Shown here in pieces: positions 43,417 to 55,554 of a stretch of 64,000 nucleotides of DNA. A program made the position numbers and the translations under genes. The notes under the pieces were generated by a model that was not told the DNA's origin, did no database searches, and worked only from the letters and a program-made list of their open reading frames with translations. Position 1 is the first letter of the stretch; the number at the start of each line of letters is the position of its first letter. Source of the stretch: Pseudorasbora parva (taxonomy: Eukaryota; Chordata; Actinopteri; Cypriniformes; Gobionidae); contig NC_090177.1 of the NCBI RefSeq assembly GCF_024679245.1, forward strand, positions 48,891,353-48,955,352, given 5' to 3'.

Positions 43417-45798
43417 TAGTGATGTCCGGTTCACGAACAAATCATTCTCTTAAGTGAACCGCTCGAACTAGTTCACCAAATTGGACTGAAACGTTCTAAA
43501 CGGTTCGTGTCTCAAATCAGCGCTGATCCCACACGTTACATTAGTTACTCACTTTCTGACATGAGTGACAGTTTTTCCGGCTAGAAATTAACTAATATCT
43601 TGAAGTATATGTTGTATCTCCAACAGTTCACTGAACTGAGACATGTTTTGCCCGGAGAAGCAGCTGATACTGAGCATGCGCCTGTAACCGAATGTACAGC
43701 GGTTATCGGATCAGCAGTACAGAATCGAAAACCGCTTTTTTCGGATACGTTCGATACTGAGAACCGACAAGCTGATGAGTATGCGTGTTATTTGTTCAGA
43801 GGAACGAAATGCAGGTTAAGTGTATAAAAAGAATCATGTTTGGAAACATCACATAAAGCTGTCTTATCACTGTATTATTTTAAAGTTTGGAAACACGATG
43901 GATTGTAAAAAGGTCAAACTTTTTTTTTACGGTAAACATTTATTTGTTTTATCAATAATGCGTGATATTTTCACGAACAGCTTTTTTCTTATTTAATTTC
44001 TAAGTCGATACACATTTTAAAATATAATCAAAACAGTAGGTTCGATATCAGTTACATATTTAGCTCGCAGCAGTTCTCAGCTCAGTACACATTCACAGCT
44101 ACAGCGGTTCTCAAGTCAGGACCGGGTTGCAGCGGTTCTTGGATCACCAGTACAGAATCGAGAACCGTTTCTATCGGACGCGTTCGATCTTTCAGACCAC
44201 CAGTACAGAATCGAGAACCGTTTCTATCAGACACGTTCGATCTTTCGGATCACCAGTACAGAATCGAGAACCATTTCTATCGGACACGTTCGATCTTTTG
44301 GATCACCAGTACAGAATCGAGAACCGTTTCTATCGGACATGTTCGATCTTTCGGATCACCAGTACAGAATCGAGAACCGTTTCTATCGGACACGTTCGAT
44401 CTTTCGGATCACCTGTACAGAATCGAGAACCGTATCTATCAGACACATTCGATCTTCCAGATCACCAGTACAGAATCGAGAACCGTTTCTATCGGATACG
44501 TTCGATCCTTCGGCTCACCAGTACAGAATCGAGAACCGTTTCTATCGGACGCGTTCGATCTTTCTGCTCACCAGTACAGAATCGAGAACCGTTTCTATCG
44601 GACATGTTCGATCTTTCGAATCACCAGTACAGAATCGAGAACCGTTTCTATCGGACACGTTCGATCTTTCGGATCACCAGTACAGAATCGAGAACCGTTT
44701 CTATCGGACACATTCGATCTTTCGGATCACCAGTACAGAATCGAGAACCGTTTCTATCGGACATGTTCGATCTTTCGGATCACCAGTACAGAATCGAGAA
44801 CCGTTTCTATCGGACACGTTCGATCTTTCGGATCACCTGTACAGAATCGAGAACCATATCTATCAGACACTTTCGATCTTCCGGATCACCAGTACAGAAT
44901 CGAGAACCGTTTCTATCGGATACGTTCGATCTTTCGGCTCACCAGTACAGAATCGAGAACCGCTTCTATCGGACGCGTTCGATCTTTCTGCTCACCAGTA
45001 CAGAATCGAGAACCGTTTCTATCGGACGCGTTCGATCTTTCAGACCACCTGTACAGAATCGAGAACCGTTTCTATCAGACACGTTCAATCTTTTGGATCA
45101 CTAGTACAGAGTCGAGAACCATTTCTATCGGACTCGTTCGATCTTTTGGATCACCAGTACAGAATCGAGAACCGGTTCTATCGGACGCGGTCGATCTTTT
45201 GGATCACCAGTACAAAATCAAGAACCGTTTCTATCGGACGCGGTTGATCTTTTGGATCACCAGTACAGAATCGAGAACCGTTTCTATTGGACACGTTCAA
45301 TCGTTCGGATCACCAGTACAGAATCGAGAACCGTTTCTATCGGACGCGTTCGATCTTTCGAATCACCAGTACAGAATCGAGAACCGTTTCTATCGGACAC
45401 GTTCGATTCTGAGAACCGATGAGCTGAGATACTGAGCATGCTTGATATTGTCGCCTTGAACCGAACTGTTTCTCTCGGATAACTGATGCTGGTAACATGA
45501 GCACGGGTGAACCAATGTAAATTTATTTAATCTGTGTAAAATATCAGTGTCTCTACGACAGAGGCTGTATTGAGTGCTTTTACAAAACATAAACGAAAAA
45601 ACGTATCCAAGATGATGACAATAATAATTATTACTATACTAATTTATGATTACAAATACTTTATATGAATGTGTTTGAATCTGTTTTCATCAGGCGGGAT
45701 AATAAAAACTAAAATTATTATATAAGGACATAAAAGAACCGGTAATTTAAACAAACTGTCCGAAAGAACCGGTTCGCGTAAACGAACTGAACTTCCCA
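43417..45798. mobile_element. hAT-like non-autonomous element filled with 53-bp repeats
   Basis: Flanked by TCTTCCTC (43409-43416 and 45799-45806; nine bases match if the preceding A is counted). Ends TAGTGATGTCCGGTTCACGAAC and, inverted, TGGGAAGTTCAGTTCG are weakly alike; ACCGGTTC-type motifs recur near both ends. No transposase. The 53-bp array makes up more than half of it. Confidence 0.65.
44107..45420 (+). repeat. 53-bp tandem repeat, ~24 copies, with 424-bp higher-order units
   Basis: CACCAGTACAGAATCGAGAA recurs every 53 bp (gat/gac at 44142, 44195, 44248 and on). A variant unit with CACCTGTACAG and TATCTATCAGACAC occurs at 44407 and again at 44831, 424 bp apart (8 x 53), so blocks of eight were duplicated. 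The unit has no stop codon in three forward frames, which produces open frames of up to 325 codons at 44127-45104 and 44339-45247. These are not genes. Confidence 0.95.
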
Positions 45799-45950
45799 TC
45801 TTCCTCATGTGTTTTTTTGATTCTGCAGATGCATAATAGCACCCCCTAGCGTCTGAGTGTGAAAACACAGACACCTGGAAAATTCCATTTTTGGCCGAGA
45901 AGCAGTTTCTCACAAATGGAAAATTCTGTGTTTGACAGGGAACGAGTTAA

Positions 45951-46373
45951 AAAAAAAACATGCATAAATGATAGTCAAATAAGTTCATATTGAGGATACA
46001 AATGCACATGAAGAATACGGTTTTCCCTAGGAACGGGTTAAACGAATGGAGATTCTGAAGGGAAGTCTAGCTGTAATCTGGCTATTGCACGAGTCACCAC
46101 CTTGAGTAACTTCTAATATGCTTTAGCATAACATGAGGAGTCCTTTTTTATATATGGCTATTTCACTATTTAATTACTTATTTAAATGTAGCCAAATAAC
46201 AGCCAGAACATATATTAATACAAGCATCCAACTTCTCAAATTAGATGAGAAGTTTCATTTAATTGCTCAGCATTAAATTAAGACAAATATCAACCAGACA
46301 GGTAAAAATGTTCTAGATAAAAGGCTGTGTTTTAATCTTTCATCAGATCTGCCTGGAATTCACAATGCTCGCA
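45951..46373. other. no gene seen
   Basis: About 420 bp of AT-rich sequence between two elements. Nothing recognised. Confidence 0.3.
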
Positions 46374-46381
46374 ATAATTAT

Positions 46382-47774
46382 CAGTGTTGGGCAGTAGCGA
46401 CGCTACTAGCTTAACTACATTTTTCAGTAGCTTGTCAGTAGCTCAGTTACTTTTAAAACAGTGTAGCTTTTCCAGGAGCTAACTACTTTATACAGCCAGT
46501 AGCGGAGTAGTGCGACCAACAGCTACATTCCTTTTTGAGGTTCTGAATCTGACGACCGACGAGAATGAGCGGAGCTGAGCGATGTGAGGGAAGCTAAGCT
46601 TGCAGACGCGCTTCACTCCTAAGCTGCTCAGCAGTAAAACAACATTGTAAATAAACCAAAACTCAGCAGGCTACTTGCCTCACAGACATGAGCCATATCA
46701 TGTGTAGGCTATAGAAAGCTTGAAATGTACACTTTTAAACGAAACCATTCGAAATGAAAATAAATATGCAGGCAAAGCGTCTGCACCATTCACGCGAGCA
46801 GTTCATGATACTTACAGCGGTTCTGTTCATAATGCTGCGCTCCATCACTGCATGTGCTGTGAGTTTAACCTAATATTGAGAAAATGTCCCACATTTCCAT
46901 CAGTCTGTTAGTTTTTAAGTATTATAATAAATGCATCTGTTCAGAAAACTACTGGATAATTCAGTAAATTGGTTATATTGTTAATATATAATATAAATGA
47001 ATATATAAAACTGTCAATGAACTAATTTCATGTTGATTTATATTTTATTTGTTCATTATTTATTTTGTGGATTTTAAGTTGGACTTGGTCAGAACTCTTT
47101 CAGAAATAGTTTATCTGCATGATGTCTGCTGCCTTTGGGCTCAGTGATGTTGAATTTAAATTAAAATGAAGACATGTTATCAGCTGAAAGGCAGAATACA
47201 AATGTTTTATTAACATTATATAACAGTTTCAGGTTATGTTTCAGTGTTGGTAACATTTCTCGTATTTGGTTTGTTTGGTGGTGGTCACCCAAACCCTGAC
47301 TCCTGAATATTTAATTTAAGTTGCATAGATTTTATTCTTGCACTGATGTTACATTTTTAGCCATGTTGCACTTTGACAGTCAGTTTGAGATATAGGCTTT
47401 ATTAGATTATTGTGTTTATTGTATAAATTATTCAAATGATTCGGACAGTTTTTGCCTTTAAAATGACTGGGGGGTCCCAATCCCAATCAATCCCAATCAA
47501 CCTAAATTCACACTATACTCTTTGCAAATCAATTACATTGCATTATATTGCTTGAAACCCCAAATAGTATAACATTCATTAATTATTCAAAGTTATTTGT
47601 CATTGTAAAAAAAAAAAAAAAAGGAAGTAGTATCAATGTAGCTAGCTACTTTTTGATCGTACCTTGTAGTGTAGCTAACTACTTTTTCAAAACGTTAGCT
47701 TGAATGTAACTTAACTACTTTAACTTACAAGTAGCTTGTAAAGCTACAGTTTCAGAGTAGCTTCCCCAACACTG
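46382..47774. mobile_element. hAT-type non-autonomous element (1393 bp)
   Basis: Ends CAGTGTTGGG and CCCCAACACTG, flanked by an exact 8-bp duplication ATAATTAT (46374-46381 and 47775-47782). Long AGTAGCT-rich subterminal inverted stretches (46400-46500 and 47640-47760) mirror each other. An A-run of 16 lies at about 47606-47621. No transposase frame. Confidence 0.9.
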
Positions 47775-47782
47775 ATAATTAT

Positions 47783-48187
47783 GCCCAAACACAATATTGC
47801 TCATTTTCTTTTGTTTCTTTTCTTTCACTTGTCAGATACAGTGTAGAAGGAAAAGAGAAAGGTTTTCTGTTCATTGCCTAGCAAAACTAACTCCTAGCAC
47901 AGAAAGCGCACGCGCACACACAGAGTATGGTCTGAAGACTAAAAGACCTGACGAGTCACCTGTGGCACATCTAATTATAGCCTCTGATGCTGGCGCATTC
48001 TGATGATGTCACTAACAGAGGCTATAAAAGAGCTTGGTCAATCTCATTGCCGTGTTGCACACATTTACAGCTTCCCAAATGCAGTGGAACTTCTTTGCCT
48101 AATTATCCAATTAGAATAGATTATTATTAAAAGAAATGTTATCCCGTTGCTTACTAAAATGAATCCTGTAGGTGGGTTTAGAGAATA
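47783..48187. other. possible solo-promoter-like sequence, no gene
   Basis: GAGGCTATAAAAGAGC at 48017-48032 resembles a TATA-box region, preceded by a nearby partial repeat of itself (TAGCCTCTGATGCTGGCGC). No LTR boundaries or coding found. Confidence 0.25.
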
Positions 48188-48390
48188 AATTCTGTCATCC
48201 TTTACTCACCCTCAAGCTGTTTTAAACCTGTATGAATTTCTTTCTTCAGCTGAACACAAGGGAAGATATTTTGATGAATGTCAGTAACCAAAGAGTTAAC
48301 TGGAGCCATTGACTTCCATAGTATTTTTTTTCCTACTGTAGAAGTCAATGGCTCCAGTTAACTGTTTAGTTACATAGTTAAACTATGGAT
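48188..48390. mobile_element. short dispersed repeat with a perfect 22-bp stem-loop
   Basis: ATTCTGTCATCCTTTACTCACCCTCAAG is, in my experience, a common zebrafish dispersed repeat motif. The arms 48295-48316 (GTTAACTGGAGCCATTGACTTC) and 48341-48362 are perfect reverse complements with a 24-nt loop. Element boundaries are not clear. Confidence 0.6.
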
Positions 48391-48752
48391 CTGAAGCAAG
48401 CAATGTTTCATTTGTGGTTACTATTAAATAACTACAATATTTATTTTACTTAAACAATATTTATTCATTATTATTTGTGTATGTTTTATTCAAAGTAGAA
48501 CCATGGTTCATTTATGTAATGGTAGTTATATTCACCATATATGTGTTCACAGCACTCAGCTGGTAAGTTTGTTAGAAGGACAAGACATTTGTTTTAATTG
48601 TGCAGGATGTGGAATAGTGTGTTTTGTAAATATTTTTTTTCTTCTGATTATTCAAGCTAAATAATCGATCATCAAACCATGCACCTCATTACCATGTTTA
48701 CTCATTACCAGGTCATCACCGTGCGACCAGGAAGTCATCCAAGATGGCAGCA

Positions 48753-48846
48753 TGTCCACCACTGTCTACATTTCTGTCTCTGTCTGTGTGATTGTCAGAA
48801 TGTCCACCACTGTCTACATTTCTGTCTCTGTCTGTGTGATTGTCAT
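48753..48846 (+). repeat. 48-bp tandem duplication
   Basis: TGTCCACCACTGTCTACATT starts at 48753 and 48801; the two units are identical for about 44 bp. Confidence 0.9.
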
Positions 48847-48849
48847 TAA

Positions 48850-50269
48850 TGTTATTGTCCCTTGATGGTGCTGTCTCTGAAATATTGGACTTGCTTCGAG
48901 AACTAGTCCATCACACATCGAACTTGGATTTAATTGAAGTGAAACTCTCCTGACGTTTCGGATGACCCGGACAGCCCAATCGCCAACAGGGCGTCGAATC
49001 TTAAGTGACCAAACTTCTCATGAGAAAGGGAAGTGCTTTTTTCTTGTAAATATATCTATTAAAATACTGATATTCTGCTCTATAACTCCTCCCTGAACGT
49101 CCTGCTGCCCTGTATCTCACTCTCTCATTGGCTGTCGGTGTAATTTTCAGTCAGAACGCAGTTCACACAGCAGGAGTTCGCCGACAGCTCCAGATATTTA
49201 GCATGCCAAATATCTCACCGGCGTCGGCGATTCTCTCTGATCTCGTCTATGATTATTCACACTGCGTGATTGTCACTCGCATGCACGAGCACCGATTTGC
49301 CTGTGATCTCGGGCATTTGTCAGCGATATCATAAAACCTGTCGGCGACTCAAAATCGGGGCAAAAATCGGGCAGTTTGTGGCCCCTCAACTAAAGCGGTG
49401 ACATGGTCCTTTGAAACAATGATGATGTGTTATTAATGATGGCACTGTGAAATGACATGGATATGTACATGAAAGTTCAATGCATTTTTTGATTTATATA
49501 TGAATACAATAAAAACAAGAAACAAAGTACAAACATATGGTCAAATAAATACAGTAAATATACAATGAAACAAAGATACAAATAAAATACGGTGCTTTAA
49601 TTTCAGGAAGGTCTACTAACATTACTGTTGGGTAATGACCTACAAAAGACTGCATAGATTTAACTGTACAAATTAATAGAATAATGCTTTTTAATCTATT
49701 ACTAGCTGCAAGTATCTTTCTCTTCGCCTTTTGCTTGATTCACATTAATGACCCAATTAATGTGAATCAGGGTTTATTAGACGCTGCCCCTTTAAAGACC
49801 GAAGGCAGATCTTATATTTTCTCCTTATAATATTTAAGTGAATACTCTACAAGTGGTCATTTTGACATAGAGTATTTGTTGTGTGTATTTGATGGTGTAG
49901 ACGCGCACAAGGTGCATTGGTTTCAAAGCGTACACGCCGCCTTGAAGCTGGAAACTCTTGTGCGGATTATTTTACTTTTAATAGCGTTACCTATTTATTA
50001 ATAAACGCGTTCCACAATTTAACAGTAGAGACTGCATTTTGCAATAATCTCAGATTGTGCTGATTCTGACGTTAAATTTGGGGTTTGGGGGAACCAATGC
50101 TCACCGCTGTGAAGGGAAGGAAGTTGCGCAAGACAGAACGCAGCATTTTTAATAGTTTTACCTCATATATATTTTTAATTCCTGGCAAATAAAATCGAAA
50201 ATACGAATCGAAAATTAGATCAATATCACAGGCCTGAAGTGTAACCAGACTAAACTTTTGTTGGCCATC
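48850..50269. other. decayed repeats and AT-rich sequence, no gene
   Basis: 49080-49400 resembles a piece of a dispersed DNA element (CTGCGTGATTGTCACTCGCA, ACTCAAAATCGGGGC); a related style of sequence opens at 51033 (GCTGGGCATACACTGTGCGA). 49737-49768 holds a palindrome (TGATTCACATTAATG...). The rest shows nothing I can name. Confidence 0.35.
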
Positions 50270-51030
50270 GTCGTCACTTAAAGGAACACGCCAACTTTTT
50301 GGGACTTTGGCTTATTAAGTGTATCCTCCCAGAGTTAGATAAGTCCATATATATCATTCTCATCTCCATGCATCCCATAACTCAGTCTGACACGCACTCC
50401 CGCTAGCCTAGCTTAGCACAAAGACTGGAGGTATATGGCTTCAGCTAGCCTACTGCTCAAAAAGTGACAAAATAACACCAACATTTTCCTATTTACATGT
50501 TGCAGTGTGTATAGTCACAGCGCGTACAAATAACAAGGTTACATGAGACACAGCTATCTTATAAACTTATACATACTGTGGAATATATTCTCAGAAGGCG
50601 CAGCACTGCTCCACTTCTGCGGGGACTGATTTGCTCGCAGCACATGAGAAGCCCCGCGGTGAGAAGCAGAGAGTTCACTCAGAGTTGTAACATTAATCTA
50701 ATTACTGTTTTTGCAATTGTAATCCCTTACTTTACTCGTTACTTAATCGGATTACAGTAACGCGTTACTGCCCATCACTGGTGGTGATGTTTTCCAAAAA
50801 GCTTTCCGTGAATGGACATATTGGCTTCATGAAAGAGAAAAACTCTGCGGCATTGACCACTTTCTGGATTTACTTTATGCATACAGGTATATTTGATATG
50901 ACACCGTGTTACAGGGACATAAAAAAGGCATCTGGGAAACATCAACATCAACCAGGGAGACCTCTAAGAAGACAAACACCAAATGTGATGAAGAGGGGTT
51001 AGAGATGGCAGTTTGCAGACACTGCATAGC
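50270..51030. other. two orphan transposon ends
   Basis: At about 50276 TTAAAGGAACACGCCAACTT looks like the start of a TTAA-inserting element. At 50752-50779 TTACAGTAACGCGTTACTGCC ... CATCACTG looks like a hAT right end (inverted: CAGTGATGGGCAGTAACGCG). Partner ends were not found. The 50781-51002 frame has no recognisable domain. Confidence 0.45.
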
Positions 51031-51361
51031 TAAAGCTGGGCATACACTGTGCGATTTTCGTCCGATTTCGAGCCGAATTCTGACTCGTGTGACTCTTTTT
51101 TTTGGGTCGGGACGATTTTCAGGTTTATCGTGCGTCGTTTGTCGTGAGGTGTTCGTGCAGTGTACAGGGGGAAACAAGAGGCGACAACCCTCTCCTGATC
51201 GGGAATCATCGGATGGTCTTAAGAATTTCTGGCGTGTCAGATATTCTGCTATTCTTACATTTGCTTTGGCATTCGCCTTATTCACCTGGAACATTCTACG
51301 GAGCTTGAGGGGTACACTTTCACTTCCAGTAAGTCTCGCGCCACAGATTCTCTGAGCGGCA

Positions 51362-51530
51362 ATGGCACCGCACTGCTGTGTTCCCCAGTGCACCTCATCG
51401 CACAGGAAAAAAATCATACAGAGGACAAACCTTTCACCGTTTCCCAGAGGATAAGAAACAACCTCTAGTTTCTTATATCAGAAGGGATCCTGGTCGTAAT
51501 TTCTGCACTTTACTGCAGACGAAGTTCGAA
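51362..51530 (+). pseudogene. THAP zinc-finger exon, one frameshift
   Basis: THAP domains are C2CH zinc-binding DNA-binding modules found at the N-terminus of host THAP proteins and of P-element/THAP9-like and other transposases. ATG at 51362 gives MAPHCCVPQCTSSHRKK, matching the usual start M..CCV..C.. with both first cysteines. An A-run at about 51405-51412 then shifts the frame by one base; in the next frame TFHRFPEDKKQPLVSYIRRD is followed by PGRNFCTLLQTKF, matching the THAP core (hRFP, W/I..IrR, ...). The second C...H pair is lost because a dispersed repeat starts at about 51535. The sequence just upstream (51033-51360) is repeat-like. Confidence 0.72.
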
Positions 51531-51534
51531 AGAC

Positions 51535-52870
51535 TCAAGCAATAGCAAGACTGGGACATGACAAGTCAGCTTTATTTAGCGCTTTTACAATGCCGATTGT
51601 TCCAAAGCAGCTTCACGGTGTTGAACGGTAATATTGCAACAAAATTTCATTCTGGAGAAAACGGTGATGTTATCAGCTTATTTTAATCTATCATATAGTG
51701 TCAATGTGGGCAGGTCAGTATTATAGTTGATACAGTGAATTTACATGTGGGAGATATGTCTATGTATAAGCTACTGGATCTTCATATATGTAGAATAAAA
51801 TGTCCATTTATCTAAAGAATAAAGTACAATTTTATGACACATGGATGATGTCTTTCATAACTTTACAACTGAACATCAGAAAGAAATAAGTCATTCAAAA
51901 ACATTGATAGGCTGGTCTAGGTTTGTAAATGGTAACTATGTACATTTATTGGTATGGAGGAATACAAATGGCCTGCTTGTATATTGTAAGTATGGAAAAA
52001 CGTACCAGAAAAGGTCAGAACATTAGAAATTACATTAGGAGGAAAATTAAAAAACATTAACAAATGAAAACTATATACATAAACATATGATCAGTGATGC
52101 ATTACATGATTTTGTTACACACAGCAGGCAGAAAGTGAGTGACACAGAATGCTGCTACTGATTAGTACCGTATCGGAGTCCAGCTTCCGGGTTTGTGTAC
52201 CCCACAACGGCGTTAGAGTTTTCAAAATGGCCGCCAGGTGAATAAGGTGAATAGGCTATAAAAGCAAATTATTCAAGGGGTTGCTTTGAACATTAGCTTA
52301 TGAGATTTATCTGGTAAAAATGTACAACAGGCTTGACTTAAACATTACTTTCTTAACTTTGTAAAATAAAATTACAAACAGACACAAATGTAGTGAACTA
52401 TTTATTAAATAATAGTAAACCAGTGCATTAATAGCTTTATTAATAGACACTGAAAATAAACAGGAGTCCTGCTAACTCCTTCATCCATAATTTCTGAAAA
52501 GCAAGTAAATATATTTAAAGAAAAATATATACTATACAATTAAACATTTATTTAAATGTATAGCTCAGCTTTTTAAGAGGCAACAACATAGGATAGATAG
52601 GACAGAACAAGCAAGACTATTAACAATCTTTCATTGCGCAAAATTATTATAATTTGAAAGACTTCAATACAGAGCGGCACAAAATGCTTATGCACATCCC
52701 GTGCTCAGGATGATGCACTTAAAGCAACACAGTCTCAGCACGCAGCGCTCCATTGACGTTCAAAACACAAAGGGACAGATATTGATGTATAATGTCTATG
52801 CAATAGTTTGATCCTTTTATTTTAACAGTTTTACATTTCAGTTACTGTATGTGAAGAACAATACAATCGT
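51535..52870. other. repeat tail then no gene
   Basis: 51555-51670 (CTTTATTTAGCGCTTTTACA, CCAAAGCAGCTTCACGGTG) resembles the tail of a common fish retroposon. 51680-52870 is AT-rich with a 61-codon frame at 51841 that lacks features. Nothing else recognised. Confidence 0.35.
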
Positions 52871-52956
52871 TGGTCCAGTAGGGCTGTGTATTGCCAAGTA
52901 TCTGCCGATCCAATACGTATCATGATACAGGGGCTACGATACGATATATTGTAATA

Positions 52957-54130
52957 CAGTCCCTGACAAAAGTCTTGTCGCTTATCTATTTTCTAGAAAT
53001 ACCTGATATTAACCTGACCTTTAATTCATTGGTGTTAGAAATAGCTCATATGAAAAGCTAAAACCCTCCCAAATTATGTTTAGTGCACTGAAATAAATAA
53101 TTTTCACAGAAAAAATATTTATCATTTAATCAAGACAGAAAGGTCAAATTTTGGCAAGACAAAAGTTTTGTTGCCTATACAGAAATTTAACAAATTTACT
53201 GCAAATACAAAAATATGTCAGCAAATTAAGTTGTGATGCTGTGAGATCCAAATGTAAGATCTTGAATGACTTCCATGAGCTTGAAGGACTGCATCCATGC
53301 GGTTTGGCAAGGATTCATACAATTTATTGATGAAGTCATCAGGAATAGCTAAGAAAGCAGTCTTGCATGCCTCCCAGAGTTCATCAATATTCTTTGGTTT
53401 CGTCTTCCATGCGTCCTCTTTCATCCTACCCCACATATGCTCAACGATGTTCATGTCTGGTGACTGGGCTGGCCAATCCTGGAGCATCTTGATCTTCTTC
53501 GCCTTGAGGAACTTTGATGTGGAGATGGAAGTATGCGATGGAGCACCGTCCTGCTGCAGAATTTGGCCTCTTTTATGGTTGGGAATATAAGAGGTAGCTA
53601 AGATTTCTTGGTATTTTAGACTATTGATGTTGCCTTCCACCCTGCAGATCTCTCGCACACTCCCATACTGGATGTGACCCCAGACCAAACTTCACTGTTT
53701 TCTGGGTGAATCTCGGATCCATTCTGTTACCAGTAGGTCTCCTGCAATGTTTGCGTCGACTGTGGTGTAATTCAACAGAAGATTCATCTGAAAAATCCAC
53801 CTTCTGCCACGTTTCCAACGTCCATCCTTTTAGCAGGCTGTGGGCCTTGGCAAATGCCACACGGTTTTTCAATTGTCTTTTGTTTAGTGCTGGCTTCTGG
53901 GCACTGATTCGACCATGGAGGCCATTTCGAGACAGAATCCGACAAACTGTTCTGGTTGACACAGGGACTTCAGGTGACCAGGTCTCGTGGAGCTCTGCTG
54001 CAGTGGAAAATGGGCTGGCCTTGAATTTTCGAGCCAACAAACGGTCCTCTCGAGCAGTTGTCTTGCGGGGTCTGCCTGACATCAGCAGTGGATCTGGTCT
54101 TCAGATCATCTATTTAACAACCGAAAGTGC
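52957..54130 (-). mobile_element. Tc1-like transposon, one end missing
   Basis: The left end CAGTCCCTGACAAAAGTCTTGTCGC follows a TA at 52955-52956. The matching inverted end to the right of the transposase start is not present by 54200, so the promoter-side end is lost. It is a different family from the element at 6395. Confidence 0.75.
53218..54082 (-). pseudogene. Tc1-like transposase, frameshifted
   Basis: Frame 54082-53621 begins MSGRPRKTTAREDRLLARKF (GRPR-type AT-hook start), followed by the second helix-turn-helix and the first catalytic Asp in WQKVDFSDESSV. A shift at about 53680 leads to frame 53688-53218 with MVWGHIQYGSVREI, the second Asp in ILQQDGAPSHTS and the Glu in DMNIVEHMWGRMK, again DD34E-like spacing. 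The first ~60 residues of a normal 340-aa transposase are absent. It reads to a proper C-terminus. Dead, but all three catalytic residues remain. Confidence 0.85.
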
Positions 54131-54848
54131 AGTCCATTTCATGACTGAATGACTGTTTGTTTTATATTTAATACATTTAAGCTGTTTTCTATAAAGCAGT
54201 CTATTGTATAAAGTGCTATTTCAAGTAACGTTACTGAACTGCAGAGCTGGTCATCATATCCGCATCGCTATTATCTTTCGTTCTCCTGCCACCGCTGTCA
54301 GTTTTGGCATGTGTTTATTTTGTTACTGAGTGGAAAACGTGCAGGACATTACATCGAAATGCTTCTCAGCAGCGCGGGTGACGTCAGGATGTTAAGCGAG
54401 CTCTCTGTTTCAATGTGTTTCCCGAGTATTAGATTTTAACTTTGCCTATTTTGCAAACAAAATGATTCTTGTTGATTTCCTTAGTGGCTTCTTTTTAGCT
54501 GAAGCCAAAATGAGTCCACACTTCAGCTCTGTATACTGCAGGAGCGGAATAATGCTATCGTCTTGAGAGCTGGGTTTGCTAATGCAAACAGTAACGATGC
54601 GCGCACTTTTACCTTGCGCTTCCCCGGCTCCGCGTCACAGTTATACGTTCTGAGATAACACACTGCCATCTAGCGGTTGGGTGTTATACAGTCTGTAGTT
54701 TAAACCGAACACAAAGCCACAAATCTTGGATGTAAATAAATAAATATTTAAATATCGATAGTGTTTTTGAGAAATCGATACAGTATCGCCAAACATAATA
54801 TCGCGGTATTCACGTGTATCGATATTTTCTTACACCCCTATGGTCCAG

Positions 54849-55369
54849 TGTTGTGATCTAACCATAGACCGTAAAAAATATGGACGACTCGACATCATCC
54901 GTTTCCGCTTGCCAGATTTGAAGCTTTCAGACGGCCTGCACGGCGCTGACATCTTGGGACCGAGTCTGCGCAGTAGAGAGCAGGAAGTAGAGCAGGAAGC
55001 ACAGCTGCGATATAAAAAGCCGGCCCACACTCTCACAGATGCAGAACAAATAATTATGTTGGTGTGAAATAAACAGATATGGAAATGAAGAAATTAAAGC
55101 TAAAGCTCCAATCTGCTCCCAAAAATCCCGAAAAAAGTCTCTTAGTGCCTCAGTGACGACAACACTCAGAGAAGACATCGATCTCAGCTGTCAATCATGA
55201 TGTCACACACCCCCGTTTTTATAGAATCAGATAACTAAGTAAAACTAAACTTATTTTTAAAAAACTTGAAATTAAACTGCCTTCAATGACATAAACTAAC
55301 TTTGGGAAAAAATATTTGAGGTGTAATTTTATAGTTTAGTTTGCCTCACGTCCATTAGAAAACACAGAG
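54849..55369. other. dispersed repeat fragment, no gene
   Basis: CATAGACCGTAAAAAATATG at 54863 opens a stretch with TATAAAAAGCC at 55012 and short hydrophilic frames. It looks like part of a dispersed fish repeat; no termini found. Confidence 0.3.
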
Positions 55370-55554
55370 GCTGTGTCCCAATTCAGGGGCTGCGTCCTTT
55401 GAAGGATGCATCCTTCTAAGGATGCAGCTTACAAGTCCTTCAAAGGAGGCTCCAAATGTAGCCTTCATTGGTAATTGATAATTGAGCCACAAGCTGTTCC
55501 CTTTTACCACTGCTGCCACCTAGCAAACTGTGTAAGCTGCCATCCTGACAACTA

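Larger units (their letters stand above)
43105..45950. mobile_element. TTAA-type element, second copy, split by a hAT-like insertion
   Basis: 43105-43416 matches 40830-41040 (CATTCCTTTTTTATCAACAC, GAATATGGGTAAG, one minisatellite unit). 45807-45950 supplies the right end (GGAAAATTCTGTGTTTGACAGGG, TTAA). The hAT-like element 43417-45798 separates them. The left terminus is missing. Confidence 0.6.
52879..54840. mobile_element. hAT-type element carrying a Tc1-like insertion
   Basis: Flanked by an exact 8-bp duplication TGGTCCAG (52871-52878 and 54841-54848). Ends TAGGGCTGTGTATTGCC and, inverted, TAGGGGTGTAAGAAAATATC are related, and TATCGATA/GATACGATAT motifs lie near both ends. The hAT part without the insertion is about 800 bp and non-coding. 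Confidence 0.85.

Noticed and set aside
43600..43827. 75-codon frame near the hAT-like element start
   Set aside because: Contains a diverged unit of the 53-bp repeat; no independent evidence of coding.
44127..45247. Open frames of 325 and 302 codons with periodic protein sequence
   Set aside because: They arise from a stop-free 53-bp tandem repeat read in shifting frames. No start context, no domain, and the overlapping frames are equally open.
48017..48060. TATA-box promoter of a host gene
   Set aside because: No transcript or coding follows; the region is next to repeats.
50875..51417. 180-codon minus-strand open frame
   Set aside because: It runs opposite the THAP exon and repeat sequence and shows no domain; the plus-strand THAP reading explains the region better.
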